Assembly (NCBI GenBank): GCA_024236015.1
Contig: JACKLK010000001.1
Span: 1,178,001 to 1,242,000 of the forward strand
From: Rhodoferax sp.
GTDB taxonomy: Bacteria > Pseudomonadota > Gammaproteobacteria > Burkholderiales > Burkholderiaceae_C
Reading direction: 5' to 3'
DNA: 64,000 nucleotides
Below, in pieces: positions 17,201 through 23,981 of this stretch. Each line of letters opens with the position of its first letter. Position 1 is the stretch's first letter. The notes below the pieces were generated by a model. That model saw nothing but the letters and a program-made list of their open reading frames with translations. It was not told where the DNA came from and did no database searches. The position numbers and the translations under genes were made by a program.

Positions 17201-17999
17201 GGCGCCGAGCGAAGCCTGTGTAGCCCAGTTCCGGCGCGTGCAGGGCAGCCTGTGCACGCTGGTGCTCAAGCCGCCGAGCCAGACCACGGCACTGAGCTAC
17301 TGGCACCCGGGGGCCTCGCCCGAGGAGCAACGCAGCGATAGCGCGGCCGTGCTGCAGCAGGTGGCCGACCGCTTCCCGATCCTGGACAGGCTGCTGGGCA
17401 CCGAGCCGGCCGCGGACACCGTGGCGGCGGTGGCCGAGCCGCCACAACCCGCCACGGCAACACCGGCACCGGCACCTAGCCCGGCCCCGGCACCCGCGGC
17501 CGCCGGGGCCGCCGCTCCAGCCGCGGCCCCGGTGCTGGTCGCACCGGCCCCCACGGCCGCCGAGCCCTCGGCCGCGGCCACGCCGACGCTGCAGAGCTGC
17601 GCCCGCCAGGACGCCACCAGCACGCTGTACATGCAGATCTACGACGAGAACACCCGCTTGCCGGCCACCGCGCTGCGCCAGGCACTGCAGGCCGACCCCG
17701 ACGTGCCCTTGCTGGTGGCCCCGATCGAAAACGTGGTGCGCAGCGCCGACCTGCGCCAGCAGCGCCGTCCCGTGGCCTGGCCGACGCCGACGCTGGTGAT
17801 CCACGATGCCGGCGGCCGCGCCTGTGCGCGCGCCATCGCCAGCTACATCCAGGCACCCTGGGTGAGCCAGGCCGATGCCGTGCGGCTGCGCGAGCTTCCG
17901 GCCTCGCTGCAGGCGCGCCCGGGGGTGATCGAACTGTGGCTGCCGCCGCTGGCGGCGGCGGCGCCCGAGCAAACCCTGCTGAAGTCGTCGTCGCGCTGA
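14217..17999 (+). CDS. Giant patatin-like phospholipase with membrane segments
   Basis: Very large patatin-domain protein, 1260 residues. The oxyanion-hole loop SGGGIRS (74-80) and nucleophile loop TVSGGGY (Ser122) are N-terminal, and the catalytic Asp is in SDGGHFENTG (Asp676). The two halves of the hydrolase are separated by about 500 residues that hold roughly six to eight hydrophobic helices (between about 190 and 480). After the hydrolase comes a further single hydrophobic segment (near 905), then a Pro/Ala-rich linker (about 1075-1120) and a C-terminal domain of unknown role. Serine and Asp are intact, so lipid acyl hydrolysis is likely, probably membrane-embedded. The intergenic region to the divergent channel gene is 118 bp. 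Confidence 0.8.
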   Translation: MPSSTAATDAATDAGACPAPDTPAWSGLPDAWSALQAAERSALAERRRQVLGEASAQDPQADPLALPRVGLALSGGGIRSATFALGLMRAMAQDRPGASDATAPDATPGGLLGRLDYLSTVSGGGYIGAMYGRLVATYGQQRARQLMAASHSPVLGWLRRNGRYLTPGGSRDIGMAIVTYLRAWLAIHAEFMFACIALGLVVVLPHLWQHSLQVLDPHAWAPWHTAWWALSLGMWTALAPGLIAGYWAARDGPDPTTTATRLGWRDLVFVLGIAYGAFSLLRSLYVNGVLDPVRHSLTWPGAGALALGSVVIGQVATMGWLAMDKTPHALKVARMRNILTRMLRWVMVATLALLGIGALDRLSWWILEELQTGNQWLWRGVGVGSVLIVVLRALVQPLQKIASETNMRTREWLPRLLDIGSLFGVLVLVMAWMVLLQWFVFAPETFAALRNVPAWMRASLLLAALLAWILLSAGNIQMANTSSLHSFYRARLTRAYLAVGNLARNLADENGVRADVTRVVRGDDTSLQHYRPETRGGPIHLVNTCLNQTRDDKSGLFNADRKGTAVTASWRGFEIGPREFVALQDGHDAGTLGRWVAVSGAAASPGAGSYTSRGLALLLYFLGVRLGHWMRAPRERVELRWLSRWSWRLIPKPMMLASEASATFFGVERPWWYLSDGGHFENTGVYALLKRELDFIILSDAGADGRYEFGDLENLVRKARIDFGAEIEFYTREEAASLFPGETADLTVLSPEDMGNVHSSRGVLLARIRYRERPGPALADGRPGPPVRPEGTLLVIKPNLHDALDIDLLAYARNHPGFPHESTGDQSFDEAQWESYHRLGEDFGRAMRERWLARLPGWSTPARHKIRIAARLVPSPPAGEVARKEPLWRRNVRATAIGTTLGVGASGTVLLSLWQMQDQLQRNRIDQQTEARQLFTEVSKGLQAFDGSCPQVPEHVITQAAMLLELRASPSMRPLEQAGLERMAARITEECARVPAPSEACVAQFRRVQGSLCTLVLKPPSQTTALSYWHPGASPEEQRSDSAAVLQQVADRFPILDRLLGTEPAADTVAAVAEPPQPATATPAPAPSPAPAPAAAGAAAPAAAPVLVAPAPTAAEPSAAATPTLQSCARQDATSTLYMQIYDENTRLPATALRQALQADPDVPLLVAPIENVVRSADLRQQRRPVAWPTPTLVIHDAGGRACARAIASYIQAPWVSQADAVRLRELPASLQARPGVIELWLPPLAAAAPEQTLLKSSSR

Positions 18000-18028
18000 T
18001 GGCGCGGCGGCGCCGCGCGCGCCGCGTG

Positions 18029-18496
18029 TCAGTCGGCCAGGTCGCAGCGCATGAAGACGCTGTTCGGGTCTTCGCGGTAGTCGGCGAACGGCCCGCACGG
18101 CACGAAACCATGGGCGCGATACAGGGCACGGGCGGGCGCGAAGAACGGCATCGACCCGGTCTCCAGACTCACGCGCCGCAGGCCGGCCGCACGCGCCTGC
18201 GCCATCGCATGCAGCAACAGGGATCGCGCCAGCCCCTGGCGCCGCAACGCGGGCGCCGTGCGCATGGACTTGAGTTCCCCGTGGTGGGCGTCGAGCTGGC
18301 GCAGCGCCACGCATCCCGCCAGTTCGCCGTCGAGCCAGGCACTCCAGAACCGGATGTCGGGCCGGCGCAGTCCGGCCAGATCGAGCGCATGCTTGCTCTC
18401 GGGCGGCGAGACGGCCCGCATGTCGCGGATATGCTGCTCGAGGAAGGCCGCGATCCGCGGATCGCTCAGGTCATCGAGCCGGATGTCCAGTGGCAT
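18029..18496 (-). CDS. GNAT-family N-acetyltransferase
   Basis: Acetyl-CoA-dependent N-acyltransferase, 155 residues. The acetyl-CoA loop is LRRQGLARSLL (Q/RxxGxG/A type), preceded by the beta-strand MRTAP and followed by VSLETGS and the typical ALYRAHGFVPCGPF C-terminus, which resembles the YsnE/PA4866-like subgroup. The acceptor is unknown. The ATG given is preferred. It lies 20 nt downstream of dctM in the same direction, so it may be the last gene of the TRAP transcript. Confidence 0.85.
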   Translation of the reverse strand: MPLDIRLDDLSDPRIAAFLEQHIRDMRAVSPPESKHALDLAGLRRPDIRFWSAWLDGELAGCVALRQLDAHHGELKSMRTAPALRRQGLARSLLLHAMAQARAAGLRRVSLETGSMPFFAPARALYRAHGFVPCGPFADYREDPNSVFMRCDLAD

Positions 18497-18516
18497 GGCA
18501 GTCGTCCGCACCGTGT

Positions 18517-19824
18517 TCAACCCATGACCTTGCTCGGCAACCAGGTCGCCAGCTCCGGGAACACGCACAGGATGACGATGGCCAGGATCATGCAGCACAT
18601 GAAGGGGAACGCGCCCTTGAGAATGGTGGGCAGGCGCACGTCCGGCGTGATGCCGTTGATGACGAACAGGTTCAGCCCCACGGGCGGCGTGATCAGGCCC
18701 AGCTCCATGTTGATGGTCAGGATGACGCCGAACCAGATCGGGTCGAAGCCGGCCGCAGTGATGACCGGCATCAGGATCGGGGTGGTCATCAGGATGATCG
18801 CCGCCGGCGGCAGGAACATGCCGGCCACCAGCAGCAGCACGTTGATGGCCGCCAGGATGACCCAGCGGTTGACCTGCATCTCGCCGATCGCCTCGGCCAG
18901 CGACTGCGTCACCTGCAGCGACGACATCATGTAGCCGAACAGGATGGAGGTGCCGATGATCAGCAGCAACATGCCCGACTCGCGCAGGCCGTCGCGCATG
19001 ATGGCCCACAGCTCCATCGGCCGCCAGACGCGGTAGATCACCATCACCATGACCAGGCACAACATGGCACCGACGCCGGCGGCCTCCGATGGCGTGGCGA
19101 TGCCGCCATACAGCGCGTACACCACGCCGACGATGACGGCGATGAAGGGCAGCAGCCGCGGCAGCAGCTCGAGTTTTTCCTTCATCGAATAGATGCGGTC
19201 CTCGTCCACCAGCTTGGTGCCGCGTTTCCAGCTCAGGAACAGGGCCCAGGCCATGAACAGGCCGGTCAGCAGCAGGCCGGGAATGATGCCGGCGATGAAC
19301 AGCCGCCCGATCGAGGTCTCGGAGGCGATGCCGTACAGGATCATCGTGATCGACGGCGGGATCAGGATGCCCAGCGTGCCGCCGGCGGCAATGGCACCGG
19401 TGGCCAGGTCGGCGTCGTAGCCGCGCTTGCGCATCTCGGGAATGCCCATCTTGCCGATCGCCGCGCAGGTCGCCGGCGACGAACCGGTGAGCGCCGAGAA
19501 CAGGGCGCAGGCGCCGATGTTGGAGATCACCAGCGAGCCCGGCACCCGATGCAGCCAGCGCGCCAGCGCCTCGTACAGGTCGCTGCCGGCACGCGAGGAC
19601 GCCACCGCCGCACCCATGATGATGAACATCGGCAGCGAGACCAGCGTGAAGTCGGACAGGCCGGCGAAGATGGTCTCGGGCACGAAATGCACGCTGTTCC
19701 AGCCGTCGAACACGACCATGAACAACAACGCAACCGCGCCCAGGCCGAAGGCGATCGGCAGCCCGGTCGCCAGCAAGGCCGTGGTCAGCACGAAGATCAG
19801 CAGGCCGATCGCCAGCGGGCTCAC
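18517..19824 (-). CDS. dctM: TRAP transporter large permease DctM (start codon rebuilt by IS110)
   Basis: Twelve-helix large membrane subunit of a TRAP dicarboxylate-type uptake system (435 residues), with family motifs PMFIIMG, SALTGSSPATCAAIG, GILIPPSITMILYG and LGLITPPVGLNLFV. It now starts at GTG (19824) with GGAGG 8 nt upstream. Both lie inside the left end of the IS110 element. The displaced native ATG and Shine-Dalgarno remain at 21417-21432 on the far side of the insertion. Joining the flanks gives ATG-AGC-CCG-CTG, so the encoded protein is predicted identical apart from the initiator codon. It is separated from dctQ by the 1.6-kb element but looks intact. Confidence 0.93.
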   Translation of the reverse strand: MSPLAIGLLIFVLTTALLATGLPIAFGLGAVALLFMVVFDGWNSVHFVPETIFAGLSDFTLVSLPMFIIMGAAVASSRAGSDLYEALARWLHRVPGSLVISNIGACALFSALTGSSPATCAAIGKMGIPEMRKRGYDADLATGAIAAGGTLGILIPPSITMILYGIASETSIGRLFIAGIIPGLLLTGLFMAWALFLSWKRGTKLVDEDRIYSMKEKLELLPRLLPFIAVIVGVVYALYGGIATPSEAAGVGAMLCLVMVMVIYRVWRPMELWAIMRDGLRESGMLLLIIGTSILFGYMMSSLQVTQSLAEAIGEMQVNRWVILAAINVLLLVAGMFLPPAAIILMTTPILMPVITAAGFDPIWFGVILTINMELGLITPPVGLNLFVINGITPDVRLPTILKGAFPFMCCMILAIVILCVFPELATWLPSKVMG

Positions 19825-19841
19825 TGGACTACCCTCCCTTT

Positions 19842-20160
19842 CAAGTGATTGATACGGGGGCTGTGGCGCAGGGTTGTCCACGGCGGCGGGCGTCGCTTGC
19901 GACGAACGCACGCCGCGGTGGGCAACCCGTCGTCGATCGGTAGCCTTGGCGACTTGACGTGAGAGGGCTGACTGAGAGATGTTTCGTTTCGACTTCCGTG
20001 CCCCTGGAGCGACTGCCTGGTGCGCTGGCCACGCGATGGCCCGCATGAGACCCGCAGCCTCCAGGGTGCCGGAAGACCCAGACGGGCTACAGGGTGTAGC
20101 GCCAAGGTGAGCAGCCAGGAGCGCCGATCAGTGAGCGACCCGCCGGGGCTTCCGACACGG
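19842..20160 (+). ncRNA. Putative IS110 bridge RNA
   Basis: Noncoding left end of the element. By eye it folds into a 5-prime hairpin (19871-19876 with 19923-19928, plus CCAC/GTGG and GCGGCG/CGCCGC), then two internal-loop domains. Target loop: stem 20002-20009/20059-20066 plus CTGC/GCAG, 5-prime strand 20017-20026, hairpin GGCC-N7-GGCC (20027-20041), 3-prime strand with CATGAG (20044-20049). Donor loop: stem 20066-20079/20145-20158, ACAGGGTGT (20089-20097), a small hairpin, CAGTGAG (20129-20135). These strands match the left target (9 of 10 pairable), right target (6 of 6), right terminus (9 of 9) and left terminus (7 of 7) of this insertion. The ends of the RNA are uncertain. Confidence 0.72.
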
Positions 20161-20192
20161 ACAGTCATACCGCAAAAGCAAGGAGTTTGTCC

Positions 20193-21404
20193 ATGACTAC
20201 TTTCTTCGCCGGGCTGGATTGGGCCAGCCAGTCGCACGCAGTGTGCGTCATCGATGCACAAGGCGGCGTGTGTGAGCGCTTGGAGGTGGCGCACAACGCC
20301 ACCGGCCTGGCCGAGTTGTTGCGCCGTCTCAAGCATTGGCGCTATCCGCCGGTGGCCATCGAGCGGCCTTCCGGGCTGGTGGTGGACACTTTGGTGGAGG
20401 CCGGCTTGACCGTCATCCCCATCCACCCCAACGCGGTCAAGGCCACCCGACCGCGCTACCGCAGCCATGGCGCCAAGAGCGATGCCAGCGACGCCTACCT
20501 GCTGGCCGATCTGCTGCGTACCGATGGCCATCGCTTCAAACCGCTGAGCCCGCAAAGCGACGAGATCCGTGCCTTGCGCGCCTTGGTGCGCGGGCGCGAC
20601 GATCTGGTGGCCACCCGGGTGCAATTGGCCAACCAGCTGCGCAGCCTGCTCGAGTCCTTCTGGCCAGGAGGTGCTGCCGTCTTCGCCGATGTGGACTCGC
20701 CTATCGCGCTGGACTTCATCGAGCGCTACCCCACTCCAGAGAGCGCTGCCCGGCTTGGTCCCAAGCGCATGGCAGCCTTCTGCGCTCAGCATGCCTACAG
20801 CGGCCGACGCTCGCCCGAGGAATTGCTCGAGCGATTGCACGAGGCGCCTGCATCCATCAACGGCGAATTGGAAACGGATGCCAAAGGAGAACTGGTGCGC
20901 TGCCTGGTTCGTACGCTGCAGCGGCTCGTCGAGCAGATCCGCCTGCTGTCGTCTCGAATCGAACATCACGTGGCCAGCAGCGACGACGGCCGCATCCTCA
21001 TGAGCTTCCCGCGCGCCGGGCGCATCTGCGCCGCCCAGATCCTGGCCGAGCTCGGCAGCGTGCGCGAACGCTTCGGCAGTGACGAGCAACTCGCCGCCGA
21101 GGCCGGTGTCGCACCGGTCACTTATGCCTCGGGCAAGTCCAAAGCCGTTGCTTTCCGATGGGCCTGCAACCATCGGCTGCGCGCAGCCCTGACTTGCCAG
21201 GCTGACAACTCGCGTCACGACAGCGTATGGGCCGCGGACGTCTACGCCAAGGCTCGTGCACGCGGTTGCGATCACCCGCACGCCGTGCGCATCCTCAGTC
21301 GTGCCTGGGTACGCGTCATCTGGCGCGCATGGGTCGAGCGCAAACCGTACGACCCCTCCCAACATCGGGCTCTGCAGAATCTGCTCAAAACGGCGGGGGG
21401 TTGA
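20193..21404 (+). CDS. IS110-family transposase (DEDD recombinase)
   Basis: RNA-guided-type recombinase, 403 residues. N-terminal RuvC-like DEDD domain with Asp9 (FAGLDWA), Glu57 (VAIERPSG) and Asp97/Asp100 (KSDASDAYLLADLL). A central coiled-coil region follows, then the C-terminal Transposase_20 domain with FPRAGRICAAQILAELG and the serine motif YASGKSK (Ser313 or Ser316 as nucleophile). All catalytic residues are present and there is no frameshift, so the enzyme looks active. ATG 20193 has AAGGAG seven bases upstream. A TTG two codons earlier (20187) is less likely. The stop overlaps a TTGACA at 21401. Confidence 0.95.
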   Translation: MTTFFAGLDWASQSHAVCVIDAQGGVCERLEVAHNATGLAELLRRLKHWRYPPVAIERPSGLVVDTLVEAGLTVIPIHPNAVKATRPRYRSHGAKSDASDAYLLADLLRTDGHRFKPLSPQSDEIRALRALVRGRDDLVATRVQLANQLRSLLESFWPGGAAVFADVDSPIALDFIERYPTPESAARLGPKRMAAFCAQHAYSGRRSPEELLERLHEAPASINGELETDAKGELVRCLVRTLQRLVEQIRLLSSRIEHHVASSDDGRILMSFPRAGRICAAQILAELGSVRERFGSDEQLAAEAGVAPVTYASGKSKAVAFRWACNHRLRAALTCQADNSRHDSVWAADVYAKARARGCDHPHAVRILSRAWVRVIWRAWVERKPYDPSQHRALQNLLKTAGG

Positions 21405-21406
21405 CA
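21401..21406 (+). promoter_or_regulatory. Outward -35 hexamer at the IS right end (junction promoter half)
   Basis: A perfect TTGACA overlaps the transposase stop. In the integrated state nothing like a -10 lies 16-19 bp downstream. If the element is excised as a circle, the right end (21407-21416, 10 nt) joins the left end (19822-19829, 8 nt) and an 18-bp spacer leads to TACCCT at 19830-19835. Junction-formed promoters of this sort are known for IS110 elements, where they drive the noncoding RNA and transposase. The start would fall near 19842. Confidence 0.45.
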
Positions 21407-21416
21407 CAGGGTGTCT

Positions 21417-21432
21417 CATGGGACTCTCCTCC
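21417..21432 (-). other. Displaced native dctM Shine-Dalgarno and ATG
   Basis: On the minus strand GGAGG (21432-21428), 8 nt, then ATG (21419-21417). This is the original dctM initiation region, cut off from its gene by the IS110. From this ATG the minus strand stays open for 532 codons through the whole element and stops at TGA 19823-19821, which overlaps the new dctM GTG as GTGA. The stretch 21433-21564 up to the end of dctQ has no recognisable feature. Confidence 0.7.
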
Positions 21433-21564
21433 GCGCTGCGCGCTGCGGGATTCGCGCTGGGGAACGGCCCGGCGCGCGCACCGGCTGCACGGCCTGCGCC
21501 GGACACCGCGCGACCGGCTGCAACGACACATGCGCACGCCGCCCGGCGCAATCCCAACGGCGGC

Positions 21565-22104
21565 TCACAGCCCCTCCTCCGCCGACAGGCCGAACGGCAA
21601 GGCGCGGTGCGAGGCGACCATGTAGGTGTCGGCGACGAACTGCAGGCACAACACGCTCAGGCCGACCGGAACCGACAGGTAGGGAATCCAGACCCGCGCC
21701 TTCCAGATCGACGGCGTGGTCTGGCCGCTTTGCCAGGTTTCCCACCACCAGGGAATGGCGGCATACAGGAAGAAGCCGCAGAACACCAGCGCAATCAGAT
21801 TGCCGGCGATGCACAGCAGGCGCCGCCCCGGTGTCTGCAGCATCAAGGGCACGACGTCGACCGCGACATGGCCGCGCGTGAGCAGGATGTAGGGGGCGCC
21901 GATGAAGGTCGCCGCCACCAGCGCGAAGGTCACGAATTCGGTCTGCCAGATCGAGGACTGGCCGAGCACCGCCCGCACGAACACCATGTGGCAGATGACC
22001 CCGATCGAGACCACGATCATGCCGGCGGCCACGACGCCGAACAGGCGCGACACGGCATGCACCGCCGCCACCCAGGCCGGCGGCGCCACCCCCTTACTTG
22101 ACAC
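21565..22104 (-). CDS. dctQ: TRAP transporter small permease DctQ
   Basis: Four-helix small membrane subunit of the TRAP system, 179 residues. Helices at about 18-38, 55-73, 93-113 and 140-160. The family region WQTEFVTFALVAATFIGAPY, followed by RGHVAVD, is clear. It overlaps the end of dctP by 11 nt, and dctM followed 145 nt downstream before the IS110 insertion. Together with DctP and DctM it forms a Na+-driven uptake system. The ligand is not evident from sequence. Confidence 0.9.
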   Translation of the reverse strand: MSSKGVAPPAWVAAVHAVSRLFGVVAAGMIVVSIGVICHMVFVRAVLGQSSIWQTEFVTFALVAATFIGAPYILLTRGHVAVDVVPLMLQTPGRRLLCIAGNLIALVFCGFFLYAAIPWWWETWQSGQTTPSIWKARVWIPYLSVPVGLSVLCLQFVADTYMVASHRALPFGLSAEEGL

Positions 22105-23164
22105 TCAGCGCCTTCTCGATCAGCTCCTTGCCGCCAGGGACTTTCTCCGCGAAGGCCTTGTACGAGGTCTTCTGCGCCACGGCGCGCCAGGCGTCGGCTT
22201 CGGCATCGCTGAGCGTGACGACTTCGACGTTGTTCTTCTTGTAGGTCGCGACCATGTCGTCGTCGAGCTTCTTGGACTCGGCCTCGAAATAGTCCTCGGC
22301 CTTCTTGGACGCGGCGGTCAGGGCCTTCTTCTGGGCATCGTTGAGCTTGTCCCAGCTCTTCTTCGAGATCAGCACCGGCTCGTACATGAACCACAAGGCG
22401 TTGTCGCCGGGTGCGGTGACGCACTTGAGCTGCTCGTACAGGCGGAACGACACGAAGCTGCCGGTCGAAGTGTCGGTGGCCTGCGCCACGCCCTGCTGCA
22501 AGGCGTTGTAGACCTCGCTCGAGGGGATGGACACGATGGACGCGCCGGCGCCGGCCCACATCTGCGCGAACGTCGATCCGGCCGAGCGCACCTTCAGGCC
22601 GGCCGCGTCCTCGGGACGCTTGATGCACTTGTCCTTGGAGCCGAAGGCGCCGGCCAGCCAGGCATCGGCCAGCACGTGCACGCCGCCCTGTTCGATGATG
22701 GCCTTGATGTCCTTCATGAAGGCCGAGTCGTTGATACGCCGCGCATGGGCATGGCCCTTGACCAGGCCGGGCATCAGCGTGGCGCCGAACTGCGGATGGA
22801 AGCCGGACGCATAGTCGAGCGGAAACGAGGTCATGTCGATCTGGCCGGTCTGCATCGCCTTCCACTGCTCCTGGGCCTTGACCAGGCTCGAGCCCGGGAA
22901 CACCTTGATCTCCAGGCCGACCTTGGCCGCGGCCACCTCGCGCGCGATCATCTGCACCATCTCGTCGCGCACGTCTCCCTTGCCGCCCGGGAACTGGTGG
23001 GACGCCTTGAGCGTGACGTTCTGCGCCCAGGCCGGTGCCGCCAGCGCGGCGGCCAGTGCGCAGCACGCCAGGGCGGCCATGCGCGGCAGGCCACGCGCCC
23101 GTCGCGACGTGCCCTCGCCGCGAGAATTCCATTGCCGCCGCCCCGCCGAAGTCGTGTCGATCAT
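22094..23164 (-). CDS. dctP: TRAP transporter periplasmic substrate-binding protein DctP
   Basis: Periplasmic receptor of the TRAP system, 356 residues. A long basic n-region precedes the signal-peptide core (about 29-46, cleavage after AWAQ). The mature protein has the DctP signatures LKASHQFPGGKGDVRDEM, VFPGSSLVKAQEQWKAM and IPSSEVYNALQQG, and the ligand-carboxylate arginine region (GLKVRSAGST). ATG 23164 has GGAG 6 nt upstream. The substrate is unknown but the family binds organic acids. It is the first gene of the leftward operon, and its promoter must lie in 23165-23332, where no clear -35/-10 pair was found. Confidence 0.9.
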   Translation of the reverse strand: MIDTTSAGRRQWNSRGEGTSRRARGLPRMAALACCALAAALAAPAWAQNVTLKASHQFPGGKGDVRDEMVQMIAREVAAAKVGLEIKVFPGSSLVKAQEQWKAMQTGQIDMTSFPLDYASGFHPQFGATLMPGLVKGHAHARRINDSAFMKDIKAIIEQGGVHVLADAWLAGAFGSKDKCIKRPEDAAGLKVRSAGSTFAQMWAGAGASIVSIPSSEVYNALQQGVAQATDTSTGSFVSFRLYEQLKCVTAPGDNALWFMYEPVLISKKSWDKLNDAQKKALTAASKKAEDYFEAESKKLDDDMVATYKKNNVEVVTLSDAEADAWRAVAQKTSYKAFAEKVPGGKELIEKALSVK

Positions 23165-23332
23165 GTGTGTCTCCAATGCATGTAGGTAGGATCGCCCGAC
23201 CGTCACCGTCCAGGCGGACGCGGGCGACCCGGCGCGAGTTTCGTATTTTGCGTTGGTACCGCGGATTTGCCGAACCGATGGCTTAGGGGATTACCCGCAC
23301 CATGACGCCACCCCGGTGGACGCGCAACGCCA

Positions 23333-23860
23333 TCAGGGCGCGATGACGCCACAGGCCACGCGTGCCCCGCCTCCGCCCAGTGGCTGCGGATGGTCGGCAT
23401 GGTTGTCGCCACCGGCATGCACCATCAACGAGCGCCCCCGCACGTCGGCCAGGGTCAACCGCGGAGCCAGCACCGGCATGCTGGCGCTGCCGTCGGCCGC
23501 CACGTACAAGGGCGGCAGGTCGCCCAGGTGGCCGTCGCCCCAGGGTTCGCCATGCCGACCGGTACCGGCGGGATCGAGATGACCCCCGGCGCCCAGTGCC
23601 GCCACCGGCGTGCCGTCGCGCATGCCGGGCGCGCACGACGGATGCTCATGCACGTGGAAACCATGCATGCCGCTGGCCAGGCCCGTGAGCGCGGGGCGCA
23701 ACACCAGGCCATGGGGCGACTGCTCGATGCGGACCACGCCCAGCGTGGCGCCCGCGCCCGTCGGCCCGGCAGCCTGCATCGTGACGCTGATGTCGGCCGC
23801 CGTCACGGGAACGCAGGCCAGCACGGTGGAGAGGAACAGAACGGAACGCGAGGCAATCAT
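23333..23860 (-). CDS. sodC: Periplasmic Cu/Zn superoxide dismutase
   Basis: Converts superoxide to hydrogen peroxide and oxygen in the periplasm. It has 175 residues with a signal peptide (1-21, ending VTAA), then the copper-ligand motif GFHVHEH, the zinc-loop and disulfide region (SCAPG, GGHLDP, HGEPWGDGHLGDLP) and the C-terminal GGDNHADHPQPLGGGGARVACG. All metal ligands and both disulfide cysteines are visible. ATG 23860 has AGGAG 5 nt upstream. It is a monocistronic gene. Confidence 0.95.
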   Translation of the reverse strand: MIASRSVLFLSTVLACVPVTAADISVTMQAAGPTGAGATLGVVRIEQSPHGLVLRPALTGLASGMHGFHVHEHPSCAPGMRDGTPVAALGAGGHLDPAGTGRHGEPWGDGHLGDLPPLYVAADGSASMPVLAPRLTLADVRGRSLMVHAGGDNHADHPQPLGGGGARVACGVIAP

Positions 23861-23981
23861 GATGGCTCCTGGTTGGGGTCGAACGGACGGCAATCGGCGC
23901 ACGGGGCGCAGCGTGCCGCACCCGGGCTCACTCCGGCGCCATGCTGCATCGCGCCGCCGCCATGGCGCGATGCAGGATGTC

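Larger units (their letters stand above)
19822..21416 (+). mobile_element. IS110-family insertion sequence in the dctM start region
   Basis: Element of about 1595 bp with one transposase gene, a long 5-prime noncoding end (about 370 nt) and a very short 3-prime end, the layout of the IS110 group proper. There are no terminal inverted repeats. Both junctions carry the dinucleotide CT (19820-19821 and 21415-21416) within a shared CTCA, as expected for a core repeat. Removing 19822-21416 restores a perfect dctM start with its Shine-Dalgarno, which fixes the boundaries to within a few bases. Transposase reads opposite to the dct operon. Confidence 0.85.

Noticed and set aside
19830..19881. Outward minus-strand promoter in the IS left end (TGGACA and TATCAA) that could drive dctM.
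   Set aside because: Spacer is 20 bp and both hexamers are weak, so this is not convincing evidence of a promoter.
19962..19971. A second possible left-target guide, AGAGGGCTGA, similar to the left flank AGCGGGCTCA (8 of 10).
   Set aside because: It lies outside the drawn target-loop stem. The segment 20017-20026 sits in the loop opposite the right-target guide and pairs with 9 of 10 left-flank bases.
20083..20088. CGGGCT identical to the left flank and core (19816-19821).
   Set aside because: It sits in the donor loop directly before the right-end guide, where a target guide is not expected; six bases can match by chance.
20187..20192. TTG start for the transposase two codons upstream.
   Set aside because: AAGGAG is 7 nt from the ATG at 20193 and too close to the TTG.
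23230..23285. GCGG-TACC-AACGC partial palindrome upstream of dctP that could be an operator.
   Set aside because: The arms are short and imperfect, and no regulator gene lies next to it.
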